Program-made: the position numbers and the translations under genes | Notes under the pieces: model-generated | The model's database searches: none | Told to the model about the DNA's origin: nothing | What the model saw: only the letters and a program-made list of their open reading frames with translations | Source of the DNA: Brugia malayi | Taxonomy: Eukaryota; Nematoda; Chromadorea; Rhabditida; Onchocercidae | Length of the DNA stretch: 64,000 nt | NCBI RefSeq assembly: GCF_000002995.4 | Contig: NW_025062479.1 | Span: forward strand, 21,448,721 to 21,512,720 | Direction of reading: 5' to 3' | Shown here: piece by piece, positions 23,526 through 36,846 of the stretch | Numbering within the stretch: the stretch's first letter is position 1 | How the letters are laid out: every line of letters starts with the position of its first letter

Positions 23526-26500
23526 CACAATTTCTTTTTTGGTTATATATAATTACCATTTTAGTGATTGCTTTTTATATCATTTTATGATTATTTGGTT
23601 AAAAATATCAGTGAATTCTAATTTCAAAACCGGAAATTTTCCTTTTAGTGAAAGTGTGAAGGTTATTGTTCTCGTGAGGGTGATAATCATTTCATTTTAA
23701 TGTTTGGATTTTCATGAATGGCTAATAACCATCTCATCCGGAAAGTTAGATGTAATGTTTTTTTTTTTTTTTTTCTAGTTTGCTTTCCGAAGGAACAATT
23801 AATCGTCATTCTAAGACTTTCTTTAAATTTTTAAACTCTCACTCTTCCATCAAATATCCTTTTTCCTTTTAAAACTAGTTATCATTCTCCTATTCTTTTA
23901 ACCTAAAAATTTGAAATCTAACCTAAAATATGACCCAAAATTGAGAATCTAGAAACTTTCAGCATTTCTTTCATTCATTATTTTATGAAAACAACGCGTA
24001 CACTAATTTTTGCCACTAATGTCTGTTTCAATAGCTATCACATATGCAAATTTGTATGATTTCTATTTTCACAGCTGCAAGCTATTCCTACGACATTTCA
24101 GAATTGTAAAATTGCAGCTGCAAAATTTTCGAAAATAATTTGGTAAATTCTTTTTGTCATTTTTCATTTCAATGATTATATGATTGGCATTTTTCTGATC
24201 ATATCGTCATCAAGCAGATTAGAATCTATGATTTTATAGCTTCAAATTATTTCTGACAAAAGATTCTTTTCTTATGATAATAGATTGAAGATGAAAGTGA
24301 TGATCATTATCACTAAGTGATCATCATCACTCTCATAGTACTTTTTCAATCAGTAGGAAAAAATTTGAGAATATATATCTATTTAAAATGAAAGAAGATC
24401 AGTTGCAATGTGATCGTATGACTTTGATGTGTAAAAACTTTAACTAAATATGAAGCATTAAATTTGCTAAAGAGAAGTTTGTAATTATTAAAATTGCTTT
24501 GAGCTCCAACTATATCATTAGTAAATAATAAAATACACTCATCTTTAATTAGACTTTTACACTGCTAATGACGTTTGCAGAAATTTTTGCAAGAAAAAAT
24601 TTAATAAAATGAAAGATAGAAATAGATTCATTTGAAAGAATTGCATAAAATTTATAGCTAAAAGCTATTACAACAAACAATCAAAAAGTATAACAGTTTA
24701 TTCGCTTTTTTTCATTACTGATAAAGCAGAAATCATTTAATAAAATATAATAATAACTATGAATAAAGTATATCTTAGGCTTATTTATACGTCATTTTAA
24801 TTAGCTAATCATAATTTCTATGCGTCATTTTAGCTCTATTATACCATTTTTAATTTCTAAAGTAGGGTACAAATACTGTATAATAGATCTATTTAAATAG
24901 AAATGTAGTGGGCGATATATTCTCATTAATGTGGCGGCAATTGCTTTCAATTAACAATGGATACATTCTTTTTTCTTTCTTTCACTTTGTTCCTCTATTA
25001 AAAAAAAAAAAAAAAAATGAAAAAAAGAAAATATTTTGCTTTGTTTGGGGACAATTTTGAATTTAAAACATTAACTAGATTGTCATTTGAAAATACAATT
25101 GGAAATATTTTTATCAAATCGTCGAATTCAAAATTCATACGTCAAATTCACTAGCATTATGGAATTAATTTAACCATTTAGTTAATACATTAACAATTAA
25201 CTGCGATATTTAATGTTAAAATATAAACGACAAATTTTACATATTTAATAGTTTGGAGCATAATGAAATGAAAAAAATAATTATTATTATTATCAAAATT
25301 TATGTTTTTTTCTCTTATTTTTTTTTTTGAAAAAAAAAAAAACATTGCAAAAGATGAATAGAATTTGAGAATGAATTAATGATGAATTGACAGCTGTGGA
25401 TTATCGCAACGTAAGGTTTATTTTCTTTGAAAAAAATTATTCCAGTGGAGAAGATAAGTGAATATATGATAGGTTAATGATTTTTATTTTACTGTAAATC
25501 ATCTTATTCATCATTTTTTCTTTTCAAATAGTTTTTAAAATTTAAATCTATTTTTTCAATTATGGCTAGAATACTAGCATTTTTTTTTTTCTTAGTTAAA
25601 TCAATGTTCTATTCTGAAAACATCAAATTAAAGCCAATTCAACATGTCGTGGAGACGTAGATAAACAAAAATTTATTAGGAATGATTGCAGTCAGATGTG
25701 AAACGATGATTAACTGATAGTAATATTTATTAGAGAAGAAAAAAAAATTTTTTGTTTTTTTCAAATAGTTCCAAGAAGTGAATGAAATAGAGGAATAAAC
25801 AAATCACTTTTGTCCTTCAAATTTTAAGTTGAGTTTTTTTTTTTTTTTTTTTGAAATTTTAGTGATAAATTTTGAAGGAAATTTAAGAATAGAGAGTTTA
25901 TGATGTTAAAATTAACTATTGAAAGAAAAAATAGCATTGTTTTTTTTTTTTTTTTTTTTTTTACTAAAAAATGAAAAAATAAATAAAAGAAAAACTTGTT
26001 CAATTTTTTTTTTTTGAAAAACAAAAATCAATCATTTTGATTGAAAATATTAATCAATATTCTTAACAATTGATCAGTTCGAAATTTAAATATATTTTCT
26101 TTTCCATCTAAAATTTCTAATTATTGGCAATTTTCAATGAGTTTGTGAAATTCTAATTTTTGAAAAGTTCTAAAACTGTCAGATAAGTTTGAGTTTTACG
26201 TTGTAATAACACATAAGTCAATATGCAACACATTGACTGTCATTGAAGCATTATAATTCATTCATATTTTCAAACTATAAAATAGCATTGGAAAAAAAAA
26301 ATTCGATAAAAGAGACTGAAAGAAAATTTAAAGTGAAAAGCTTTGATTGAAAAGAGCAAAGCTATTTTCATCATCATTGAGCCATGAAGAAGATATGTCA
26401 TTGACATATGAAAATTTGATAGGACATTTGCAATTGAGCAGAAGTAATCATTATCATAGCTATGAATCATTAAAATTCATTAATACTAACATTTTAATTC

Positions 26501-29500
26501 TTTAAATAGGTATGATAGCAAAATATGATAACAGTTATCAGTTATTTATTTGTTCCATAAAAGTCAACAAGTTAAACAAATTTACTAATTAAGATGTGAA
26601 ATGAATTTATTGAAAATTATTAGCAATTGAATGATTTTATTGAGGCAAAAAAAAAAAAAAAAAAAAAGAATTCAGGTTAACGAAAGGATAATCAGACTGA
26701 AGGAAAATCAAATTAGAAAAATTTTGAAATCAAATTTTGAAAAAAAATAAAAAATTCCACAGTATGTTTTAACATATTTTATTGTTTTCACAATAAAAAA
26801 AAAAAAAAAAAAACGAACTTTATAAAGATTATTTATTTTTCAGCATTTGCTTATCTGTGTAAATGCTTTTCCACTTCTTAAAAAACGAAAAAAAAAAAAA
26901 AAAAACATTTCGGCAAAATTTAACTAAAATATTTTACTAAATTAATTCAAAAAATTGCTAAATATATTATTAAGCATAAAAATTAATTTGAGCTAACAAA
27001 AATGCTTTGTGATATTTCTGTGAAATAAAAAAAAAAAAAGACTTCAAATTGTGCTTTCTAAGATAATTGTATAATTAATTGCAAATTTAAGCATTAGTAT
27101 GTTACATACTTTAAATTCTAATTTAATTTCAATAACTTGCATTTAACTTCCGTCAGAAATGCATGGAGAATAGAATACAATAATTACAATTGCAATTTAT
27201 TGGCAAAAATTGTTTACTTCGTTATTTGCACAAACATTGAACAATGTTTCGTTTTTAACTTTTTAGTCACTAATTTTATAGTTGATGGAAAATTTCTGCA
27301 CATTTTAATTTATTCAAATAATTTTTTTTTTAATATTCTTTAGAACATCGATTAAGGAAGCATTTTAATAAATTTTAGCTAGTTGCAATAGCAATTACAC
27401 CTTTTCTAGCTTTAGCTGTTAAAAATGATATAATTTTATCCCTCTCAATCGGATTTATTATCGAGAACAAGTATCCATCGAATTTTCTAGCATTTAATAA
27501 TTTCAATTCAATTTTTGAAATGATCTCATTGTGATCAGAATTGGGAACAGATTGTTAGGAAAGGAAAAATTCGATGTGACATCTTTTTTTCGTTGTCATT
27601 TTTCAATTATTCAATATTTTCAAGAAAGAATAGAGAAGATATGTTGATCTTGCACGATAATGTATATTAAATTAATATAAATTCTACCTATATTTGCCCA
27701 AATTGAAAGCAATTGAAAAGATTGACAAAGAGAAAAAAAAAAAAATTTACCCAAATCGGAAAAAGTTGAAAAAAGAAATTATACGAATATCTGTAATTTG
27801 ATATGAACTAAGTGTAAAAAGAGTTAAATATGAAAAGAGTCATTGTTGCGATTATACTAATTAAATTGATTTTTTTTTTTTTGAATAAATTTCAATGAAA
27901 AATTTCTGTCTTAATAATTTCACAAATTTTCTTTTATAAATGTCTAATTAGCATTAATTTTTTGAAGAATGAAATTATAATCAATGCAAAAATATAATGG
28001 AATAAATCATTGAATATAAGTAGAGAGAGAAAAAAAAGATGCGAAATATTTGAATGAAATTAAACTGCAAAATTTTCTTTTCATAGCAATGAAAAGAGTT
28101 GGAGAGAGAGAGAGAGATAGAGAGAGCTTAAAAAGGTAATCAAATGTGAAAACAAAATTTTCAAAATCTGTCTTACATGCTAAATAAGACAAATTTGGCT
28201 GATCGCAGAAGGAAAAAAAAAAAGTTTTTTTTTGTTTTTGTTTTTGAAATTTTCCATTAAATAAACTAAAATTTATTCGCTACTTGTCTTATCAATAGTT
28301 TCAAAAATGAATTACTCATAGCATTTTAATGCAGCAAATAAATTTTTCTTACTTCCTGCAATAGCAAATATTCAGTAAATACATTCATGCAGCTACAGTT
28401 TAGAGATCTATCTATATGAGTTAGAAAATATTTTTTATAATTAAACAAACATCAAATCTTGTAATCCTGAAAACTTTTTTATAGTCTTAATAAAGCTTTA
28501 AAAATATACTATTAAATTTCATTCGCCCCCTTTTTTTTTTTTTCTTCTGTGAATATTTTTCAAAAGACAATAAAATAATGAGAAAATACTGAGAAATATT
28601 TTAATTATAAATTATTAACTCATAATAAAATCTATATTTATTTATTTACATCAATAATGGGAAAGATTTGATAAAGCTCAATGATAGCAAAAAAAAAAAA
28701 AAAGATTATAGTAAAACATAAATAACAAGTAAACAATGAAAATAAACCACTATAGAATGATTTAATCTTTATTAATTTGAATTTTTTTTTTTTTCTTAGT
28801 GGTAATTTTTTTAATGCATTTTTTATGAGATTATAAATTCAGCAAAAAAAAAAAAAAGAAAAAAACTTTTTGTATTCTATGAAAATAATATTATAATGAA
28901 CTATAATATAGGTTTTCTCTGGTTTCTTTGTTTAGCTGCTTAACTTTAATGTAATTATACTTAGAATCAACGTTAATTTCGTTTTATTTTTTTGCTCACA
29001 AATTCAATTGATTTGTAATAAATAAAATATTGAAAGTGTTAGTATTGCAAGAGGAAATAAACAAAAAGTTAATGAGAAAATGATAATCTTAATTATGTGA
29101 ATTAGTAATTAAATTATTATTGTATCTAAAGATTAATTAGTAATTTAATAATATCATTGTTGCTTATTACTAATTGCATTAGTATTATTGAGAGTATATA
29201 TTATGAAATAGCTAAATATATGAAAAAAAAAATTTTTTTTTCTAAACAAATACTTGAGAGTAAAATTAGAGGATAAGGATGTAAGATAGAAGAAGCATCT
29301 CGAGGGAGTGATATGAGAGGAGAGGAGTTTGAAGAGTAAGTCAAGAAAGAAAACAAGCTAATTCTATGCATGGAAATATTTGACAAATTAAAATAGAATA
29401 AAGCTAAAGGAAATTAGCAATTTGAAATAAATTGTTAGCTTATTTCTTTAATAATCATCGCTTTTAGCATTTTAATAAACGTATTGCTTAACGCATAAAT

Positions 29501-31329
29501 CAACATTTTACTCATTAAAACATCATTTTTAAGCATTCAAAAAGATCATTGTAAGCTTTATAAATAAATATTGTAAAATTAAATTTGATGTACACATATT
29601 TTTTGAATAGAATCAATGTAACGAAGAGAGGTGTTACATAAAATTGAAGAGCAAATAAAAATATGAAATGTACAGTAAATGAAAAAGCATAAATAATATT
29701 TCTTATTATTCTCAGAAATGAAAAGTAAATGGATGAAACTATTTAATAGCTTACTCTAAAAATGCTTATATTTTCCAAGCTTAATAGAATTTGATAGAAT
29801 CTTCTAGATGAACAATTTTAATTTTTGATTAGAAAAAAAGTTAGTGAATTTTTGCATTAGGCGTAAATTTTTTTTGGGGAAGATTGAACTGATTGGAATA
29901 TTTTTAGGATGAAAAATGTTCACAGAATTGAGTGTTACAAGTTGCATTCAGATATTTCTTGAACGATAAATAGTATACTATCAATTTAATCTTCTATCAA
30001 ACAACCATTTACAGTTCAGCAATTTAGTTCAAAATAGATTCGATCGAAGCATACTTCTATTTTAGTTTATGCCAAAAATAAATCACAATCAATTTTATCA
30101 GCGAAGAAAACAAAAAAACAGATTCTCTTTGAATTATGTTGGAGCTGTTTTTCAACTTTTTTTTTTCTTCTTAAACTATCATTATTAATCCACAAAATAA
30201 GTAAAACTATGTCGAGCTACGAATTCAAAAACAATTCTTATGAATAAAATGAGTTTCAGAAGCAGGTCACGAATAGTGTAGAAATTAGATAAAGGATAGA
30301 GGGTATGCAGCATGCACAATTGAATTTTCTGAGTGGATGATGGAAGTGAAAAACTTAAACCAAAAGTGAATTTCTCATTCTCTTCAAATTCTAGTAAAAA
30401 AAAAAAGAATTAAAAAAAAAGTTGTCAAATTCAATGAATTGAAAAACACTAAAATCAATGTAAAACACTTTACTCCACCGGAATTAAATGATTTGATAAT
30501 AGAAAAGGTCAAATAGCACAGACAGACCGTTTTACAACTAACACACAACAAACTGGCCATAAGAAAACCCATGAAATTGAATAAAGATTAATAGCTTTTG
30601 ATTAGATATCATCAACTGGAATAAACTGGACACAAAACAATCACATAATAAATTGGCAAAATTAATAAATGATCTTAAAGAATATAGCAACATACAATAA
30701 TATAAAAGCATTTTGTTAGATATCTTTAGAAGTTCATTTCACAAAAAAAAAAAAAAGAGATGAGAGGTTTTAGAGAGATATATAAAGCGTAATAAATTTA
30801 TAGCTGTCATGAATATATTAAAAAGTTGGCAGTGTTCACTTACAGCTTTTCTATCAATCTATACGTCAACATATGCATCCATTTCTTTGCCAGTATCTCA
30901 AGGTATACCAAAAAATCTCTTTCACTAAAGAAAGGAAACTTAACATTATTTTCTGCTTCATTCTCTATTTATTAAACTAATATGAAATAGATGCATATGC
31001 ACTAAACGACAGATGTAAAAACCAAATAAAAGCAAAGCCAACTACTATCAATGAGAAACATTCTTCGCAAAGCACCGGCTTTTCTAATATATTCTGCTAA
31101 ACACAAGAAAGCTGTCTTGTTTACCATAAAGTTGTACACAGTATGATTTTGTATAATATAAAAGTAAAAGCATATACCAAATCAGAAATAAACTTTACTG
31201 ACTTCTCTGTAAAAAGAAATTTCAAACATGAAAAACTGGAAAACCGCTTAAAATTAGTTGTGCAAAACACACATAAAAACCGCAGTTAGTTCCCAACATG
31301 GGAGAAAAATCCGTAATTCACCATTAATT

Positions 31330-34300
31330 TTAAGTACTACTTTGTTGCACTGCTAATGGTATCAGAGATTCATCTTTAACTCGATTCAAATCGTTTAGTT
31401 GCCGACTTTCGCTTGTTTCTTTTCCATTTGTAACTAATGAACTATTTTTCTCCGCTTTCATGCGTTTATAAATTGGTTTGAAAAACATCACTAGTACAAC
31501 GGCTAGTAGAGTAGCTATTATTGACAATACCTAAAAGGAGTGGTAATTAAAAATACAAATATGAATTGAAAGCAAATCATACTGCACTTAAACATAAATT
31601 GCATAACTAAAGTATGAGATTAAACCACCAGCGGAGAAAATGAGCTATTTTGAGCAACATGAATGTAAAGGATTCTAAGGAGCGTGCAATGATAAATTAT
31701 GCATTAGCTCGCTTTGAAAAGAGAAGCATAGAAGTCACGTAAAATAAACTTACAATAATAGAAATGGAACTATCTTGTGGTACGGCTGTAGAATTTTTCT
31801 CATCTTCAACTGTACAGACTTGAATATTTTTATATGTTTGTTGTAACGGTCGAGCAAATAAATTCGTTATAGCTACGAAGATTATTGAGTATATCTGGAA
31901 GATAATGATTCATTGTTCTTCAATTTTTCCTTCAATTCAATTAACTTGTTTGCTCTAAACCGAGGAGTCACCTAAGACAACTCAGTATTGTACAAGATTT
32001 CTAGGATCATTCTGGTACTTTATAAAAAAGAAAGCATACCTGACCACACAGTACTACTAGGCCAGATGAAGTTGTTTCAGATACCGGGAAAGTACATTCG
32101 GAGGCTAATTCCAAACCAACCGGATATGATGCAAGTCCAAAAACACCGAACAGGAAAGCCACGATTACAAGACAAATAATGAGATCAGAATGTAGAGATA
32201 ACTGAAATACGAGAAAATTTATAACAATTTGCTACTATAAGTATAAGCTTCGTAATTTGCAAAAAAATTTTTTTTCCATATCCAAATGATCTGCATTTTA
32301 TTAGTTCATCATAAACTACTGCAAAACATATCTCACTATATCAACAGTGCTTAATTTACCTAATCACTGTTACTAATATCTTATCGGGCATGAAACATCA
32401 GAGTGGATTTTAAAAGACATTTTACATGATAATTTTTCGAATATCGAAACACCACCTGTAAAAATACGACACCAAAAATGACAGCTAGAGACATGCATAC
32501 TTTCATGGTTTCTTCATAAAGTTTGGTTCGGTCGACAAACATGCCTGAACATCGCTTCAGCTTTTATGTTATCTAAGATAAACATTTAAAAAAAAGAAAG
32601 AACTTAGTGAAAAAGGTAATAGAAAAGCCATTACTAGAGATTTCACTTCACTCGTTTTAAAAAAATTAATGAATAAAAAGAATGTTTTGAAACTCAAAAA
32701 AGCTAAGAAGAATACGACAAAACAACTAACAAAAGATACCTGAGGCAGAAGCTCCGAAAACTCCACCAATGATCATCAGTGCAGCGCAAAGTCCCGAAAA
32801 TGAATTCGAATATCCTGTCGCACAAAACAGTTGCTGTATGACGGTATAGAGACAATTAAACATGCCAATACCACCACCCATCGCTATCAAAAGCAGTAAG
32901 TACGCTTTATTGGTAAAACATTGTTTAATTCCTGAAAAAAAAAATCTGAAATTGAACATAAAATTCGTAAACCTTCCCCTAATCTGGTGAGAAGCTTCTT
33001 CAACTCACTTACATTTCCGGAATTTTCAATGCATCTTACATGTCTAAACTGACAAGATTTAGAACACTTCTTCCAAGAATTTGTTTCTCGTTGAAAACAA
33101 GTGCTTATCAAAAGTTGGCGTATTATAACGCTGTCCGTAATGATCTTAAATTAATGATATAATTGACAAAAATAATGATATAAAAGCTAAATGGTCTTGC
33201 AAGCAGAACCTATAAAATGAATAGTTTTCAGAACCTTTCGGTCTGAAATATTCTGGAAATTTTGAGTTGGAGTTAAAACAGCAAACAAACCAAGAAAGAA
33301 TGGCATCTGTGGCTGAGCAGCACTTTGTGACGGTGGCATTGGTGGTTCCGAACGAGTTACACAGAAAGTTGCTATCAAACAAGCCAGCAAACAAGGCACG
33401 AAAGTTATTATGTTTATTATTAATACCTAAAAATACATAATTGACGTTATAAAAGGTTATATTACATTTCAAATTTAACTACTATCCCACACCATAGTTA
33501 ACGTCGGTGAAGATACCGATGAAGAACCGTTTCTTGTCCTCACACTATGATTATAATTCAGTGGAATATAAAAGACTCTCTAGAAAGAAAATCTCAACCC
33601 TAACTTAACTGAAACCTTACATCCACTGGAACTTCAACTATTTGTGGAGAGAGAACATTTGCCATCAGTACCCCCAGTGGATTTGCCATAATTCCAATGG
33701 TTGTTGCTAACGCTCTTTGATTTTCAGGAAACCATGACCCCGCAACCTGAATTTACACCGCTTGTTAACTTTTGGTTATTAAAATATTGCTACAGTACTA
33801 AAGAAAATTTGATCTGCATAAAAATGTAACAAAATCTCCAAAACACTAACTTTTGGTGGAAGAAACATAATAAATGGATATGCACAAGCAGCCACTGCCT
33901 GTCCAAAAATCCCAACTGGGAAGCGGATTTGCAGTGGCAAAAATGAACTAAAAGAAAAAAATGTGGAAAATGTAAATGACTGCAGAAAACATTAACTGTA
34001 TGGGTTAATTGCAACGACTATTTTAAGTTTAGAACTTTGAGAATAGTAACACAAAAGTTTTCGTCACCATAATTCAAAGATGTGGGTGAGAGAAAAACAT
34101 AAATTTCAACTTTATCCGAATTCAATGAAACTAACCAATAACCAATTTCGAAAAGAAAGAATATCGACAATTATTGACTAATCATGAATTACAGTACAGT
34201 ATCTTCCAATAACAATACCGCCCATACTAAACAGTCCTTAAAACTCACCTGATTAGACGAATGGTAGCACCGATGCTGTTTGTCCAAGCTGCGATGAGAA

Positions 34301-35573
34301 TAGCAAATCGAAGACCGAACGAACTACTCATCCATATGCCGAATAAGCCTATCGGTATCGTACAAATTATAAAAACCAATGAAAACCAATTCGCTGCTTT
34401 GTTCTATAAAAAATAGCTCACCTATAACACATAAAGAAACAAAAAACACACCTTAGAATAAACTTCTCTTTGTGTTTACCAAATTAATAAAATGAAAGCT
34501 AACAGCAATAAGAGTATTTAAAACATTCTAACATAATACAGCACATAAAAACAATTTATCATAAACGACTCTTTAGCATGAAGCAAGCGAGCTAAATCTC
34601 CTTTGATCTTCATATTTCAATCGTCATAGCTCATTTTAAAGATAAAGCAGTTACTCTCGAACTCCGAACTCCAATAAAAAGAAATGAAAATTCTTCAAAG
34701 CAACTGTTTTCAAATTGCAGAATACAGGTAATAAAGAAGTGGTAACCTAATTACCATTCCATAGAATACATCGACATAATTAGAAATAGAAGCAAATGCA
34801 ATCCATGACATTGTATTTGAATTGTTCAATAATGCGACAACTGCTAGAACAATCCAACGACGTTGATAAACTCTGCAAACTCTAATAAAGATTAGCTAAC
34901 CATAACTGCTATTTAGCTTAAGATTTTTAGTTCAAAACAATAAATTTGACAATAATGCAACAACTGCTAGAACAGTAATCGATTCCTAGGCTAGTATATG
35001 CTAATAATTATTTCTTGTCCCAAATACGAAATGATCCATATGCGATTCCTGAACTCACCGATAGCTTATTCGATGTATCGCTGGATCCATTTCCGATACT
35101 ACGCCTATAAGCTTAGTAGCATATTTTGGTTCAATATTAATTGTTCCATCGTTGCTTTTATTCTGAAAGTATTTAATTCATTTCATATCTTACTCTGATA
35201 GCAGTAACTCTTTCTCATACTCATTTCATATTTTACTCTAAAAGTGGAAAAATTCGCACCTAAAACATGGTTTCAGTAAAAAAAAATATTAAAGTATGAT
35301 ATGAAATCGATGGAAATTACCGTAGCAAAAGAAAGTATATACGGAGATTAGAAAATTACACTCATCTTACAATAACTAAAATTCGCATATTTATCTATCC
35401 AAAAACCTTAAATTTTACGAATAATAAACAATAAAAACAGTAGCCAATAAGCAGACAACCTCAATATCACCGGGGAATTTTAGTTTCGCTGATTCATTTT
35501 TAGAAAAAGATACTGTAGGTTCATTATTGCTTGATGTTTTGTTTAACAAATTTTCAGCGTCATCGGCCATAAT
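31330..35573 (-). CDS. MFS transporter, SLC49/FLVCR family, MFSD7-like, 12 exons
   Basis: Multi-pass plasma- or organelle-membrane transporter, modelled at 570 aa. CDS from the ATG at 35570. Exons: 35573-35460, 35162-35059, 34872-34755, 34403-34249, 33947-33851, 33746-33621, 33426-33210, 32931-32740, 32544-32456, 32201-32040, 31894-31754, 31530-31330; all phases close. Family marks are QRRWIVLAVVALLNN (TM1), NKAANWFSLVF, GQAVAACAYPF, WFPENQRALATTIGIMANP, SEPPMPPSQSA in the central loop, LLLIAMGGGIGMF, GYSNSFSGLCAA, GMFVDRTK and SYPVGLELASECTFPVSE. WFPEN-QRA and the loop motif fit SLC49A3/MFSD7 better than FLVCR1/2. FLVCR proteins carry haem or choline; the substrate here is unknown. A TTTCAG acceptor sits three bases before the start codon, so the mRNA is probably trans-spliced. 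Confidence 0.85.
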
Positions 35574-35577
35574 CTGA
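35573..35577 (-). promoter_or_regulatory. Probable trans-splice acceptor of the transporter mRNA
   Basis: Minus-strand TTTCAG ends at 35574, followed by ATT and then the start ATG. A strong 3' splice signal immediately before the first codon, with no upstream exon seen, is the usual arrangement for spliced-leader addition in nematodes. Confidence 0.5.
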
Positions 35578-36846
35578 AATTAAAAATTCATTCAGAAATG
35601 TGCTCGTTTTCGTTTCGAACCAATGAAATTAAGAGCTTTTAAAGATCGATCTCGATTTTGAAACTTTAAAATAAGTGAGTTTAAAAGCATATGAAATCCT
35701 ATATGAAAGTCAAAAGGATTCATGAAACGGTTAGACATGATATCTTGGGATTCTGAAGGATGAATGTATAAGTCAAATGAAGATTAAATATTTCCTTTCC
35801 TTATTCAAATAAAGTTTCTTTAATAATGAAGGCGAAACAGAAAATATAACAGGAAAAAAAAAAAAACAATAACAATTAGATTGAACAACCGACAAAACGA
35901 GAAATAATATAGTAATGCATCAGCTGCACTCTTAATGCAACATACTAAGCGCAACCGAAATACAATGACCAGAACAGTAAGGAAATGCAAATGATGCAAC
36001 CAGAAATGTTAAAAGTATTTGTAATTGTTTAAAGACGTGATTTAAATCACAGGCTTTGCCAAATGTCTTATTTTAAGTTATGCTAGGCTTTAAAAAGAAA
36101 TAGGTCCAGTAAAAATTCTGAAAAATCTCAAATTCACGTTAAATTAACCAGCATTTTAGAAAGTAGAAATTCCCAAAGCTTAAAAAAAAAAAAGTTTAAA
36201 AAAAGCTAAACTTTGATTTACCGTTGAGAATGCTACTATTTGGGAAAGATTTTACTTTGTATATTATCATTCTTGCTATCTCATTCTTAGTCTCTGACAC
36301 AACTATCATTCCATACTATTTCGCCAACTTCCAATACTTACACTTTAATGACGAAATGAATGTTGCAAATTGTGTCAAATACTAAAGGAAGCAATCCTTA
36401 ATCTTTGTCGTCTCTTTCTGGCTACTTATTAGTATACAACTTTCGAATAACACACTTCCAAGACTTTACTAATCTCATACTTCCACTTCCGGAAAACTTC
36501 CATTATCGAGGTTGTTGATCTCAGGGTGATTCGCTGTATGTAGTGTAAATATGTGTAATAGAGGAATATAATAATTCCTCTATTAGCAAAACCAATAATA
36601 CAATTCTTCATAAAGAAGAACTGAAGTTGAAACTCTCTTAGTTCTTGGTAAAAATACATAATCCCTCCCAAAAAAATTATTAAATTTTCCATCCTTAAAA
36701 TCCTCAAAATGTATTCGAAAAATTCTTCAATTTTCACTGTTATCACTCAAACGAGCTGCGGCCGTATTATCCACTTGTTATTTAGTGACGACACTTGGTT
36801 GAACGATTCATTTTTGGTTGCTTTTTAGGTTGCTGTTGCATTGAAA
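35574..36846. other. Divergent intergenic region, transporter / rpl-7A
   Basis: About 1.27 kb between the transporter start (minus) and the rpl-7A start (plus). It should contain both promoters. Long open frames here on the minus strand have no support. I could not identify a TATA box or initiator with confidence. Confidence 0.5.
36827..36828 (+). promoter_or_regulatory. Probable trans-splice acceptor of rpl-7A
   Basis: TTGCTTTTTAG ends at 36828, 18 bases before the start ATG. No cis exon is apparent upstream, which suits spliced-leader addition on a highly expressed ribosomal-protein mRNA. Confidence 0.5.

Larger units (their letters stand above)
21165..31329. other. Second long gene-poor spacer, 10 kb
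   Basis: AT-rich sequence with dense homopolymers and no confident gene. It holds the ATT microsatellite, the 33-bp minisatellite and a possible GPCR 5' exon near 22773-22983. It separates the GPCR gene from the transporter gene on the same strand. I see no tRNA, rRNA or transposase-like reading frame in it. Confidence 0.5.

Noticed and set aside
25824..26024. Open frame rich in K, F and L
   Set aside because: Produced by poly(A) and poly(T) runs; no start context or conservation.
36429..36746. 105-codon minus-strand open frame upstream of rpl-7A
   Set aside because: No ATG context, no splice support, AT-driven composition (I, F, Y, L), and it lies in the divergent promoter region.
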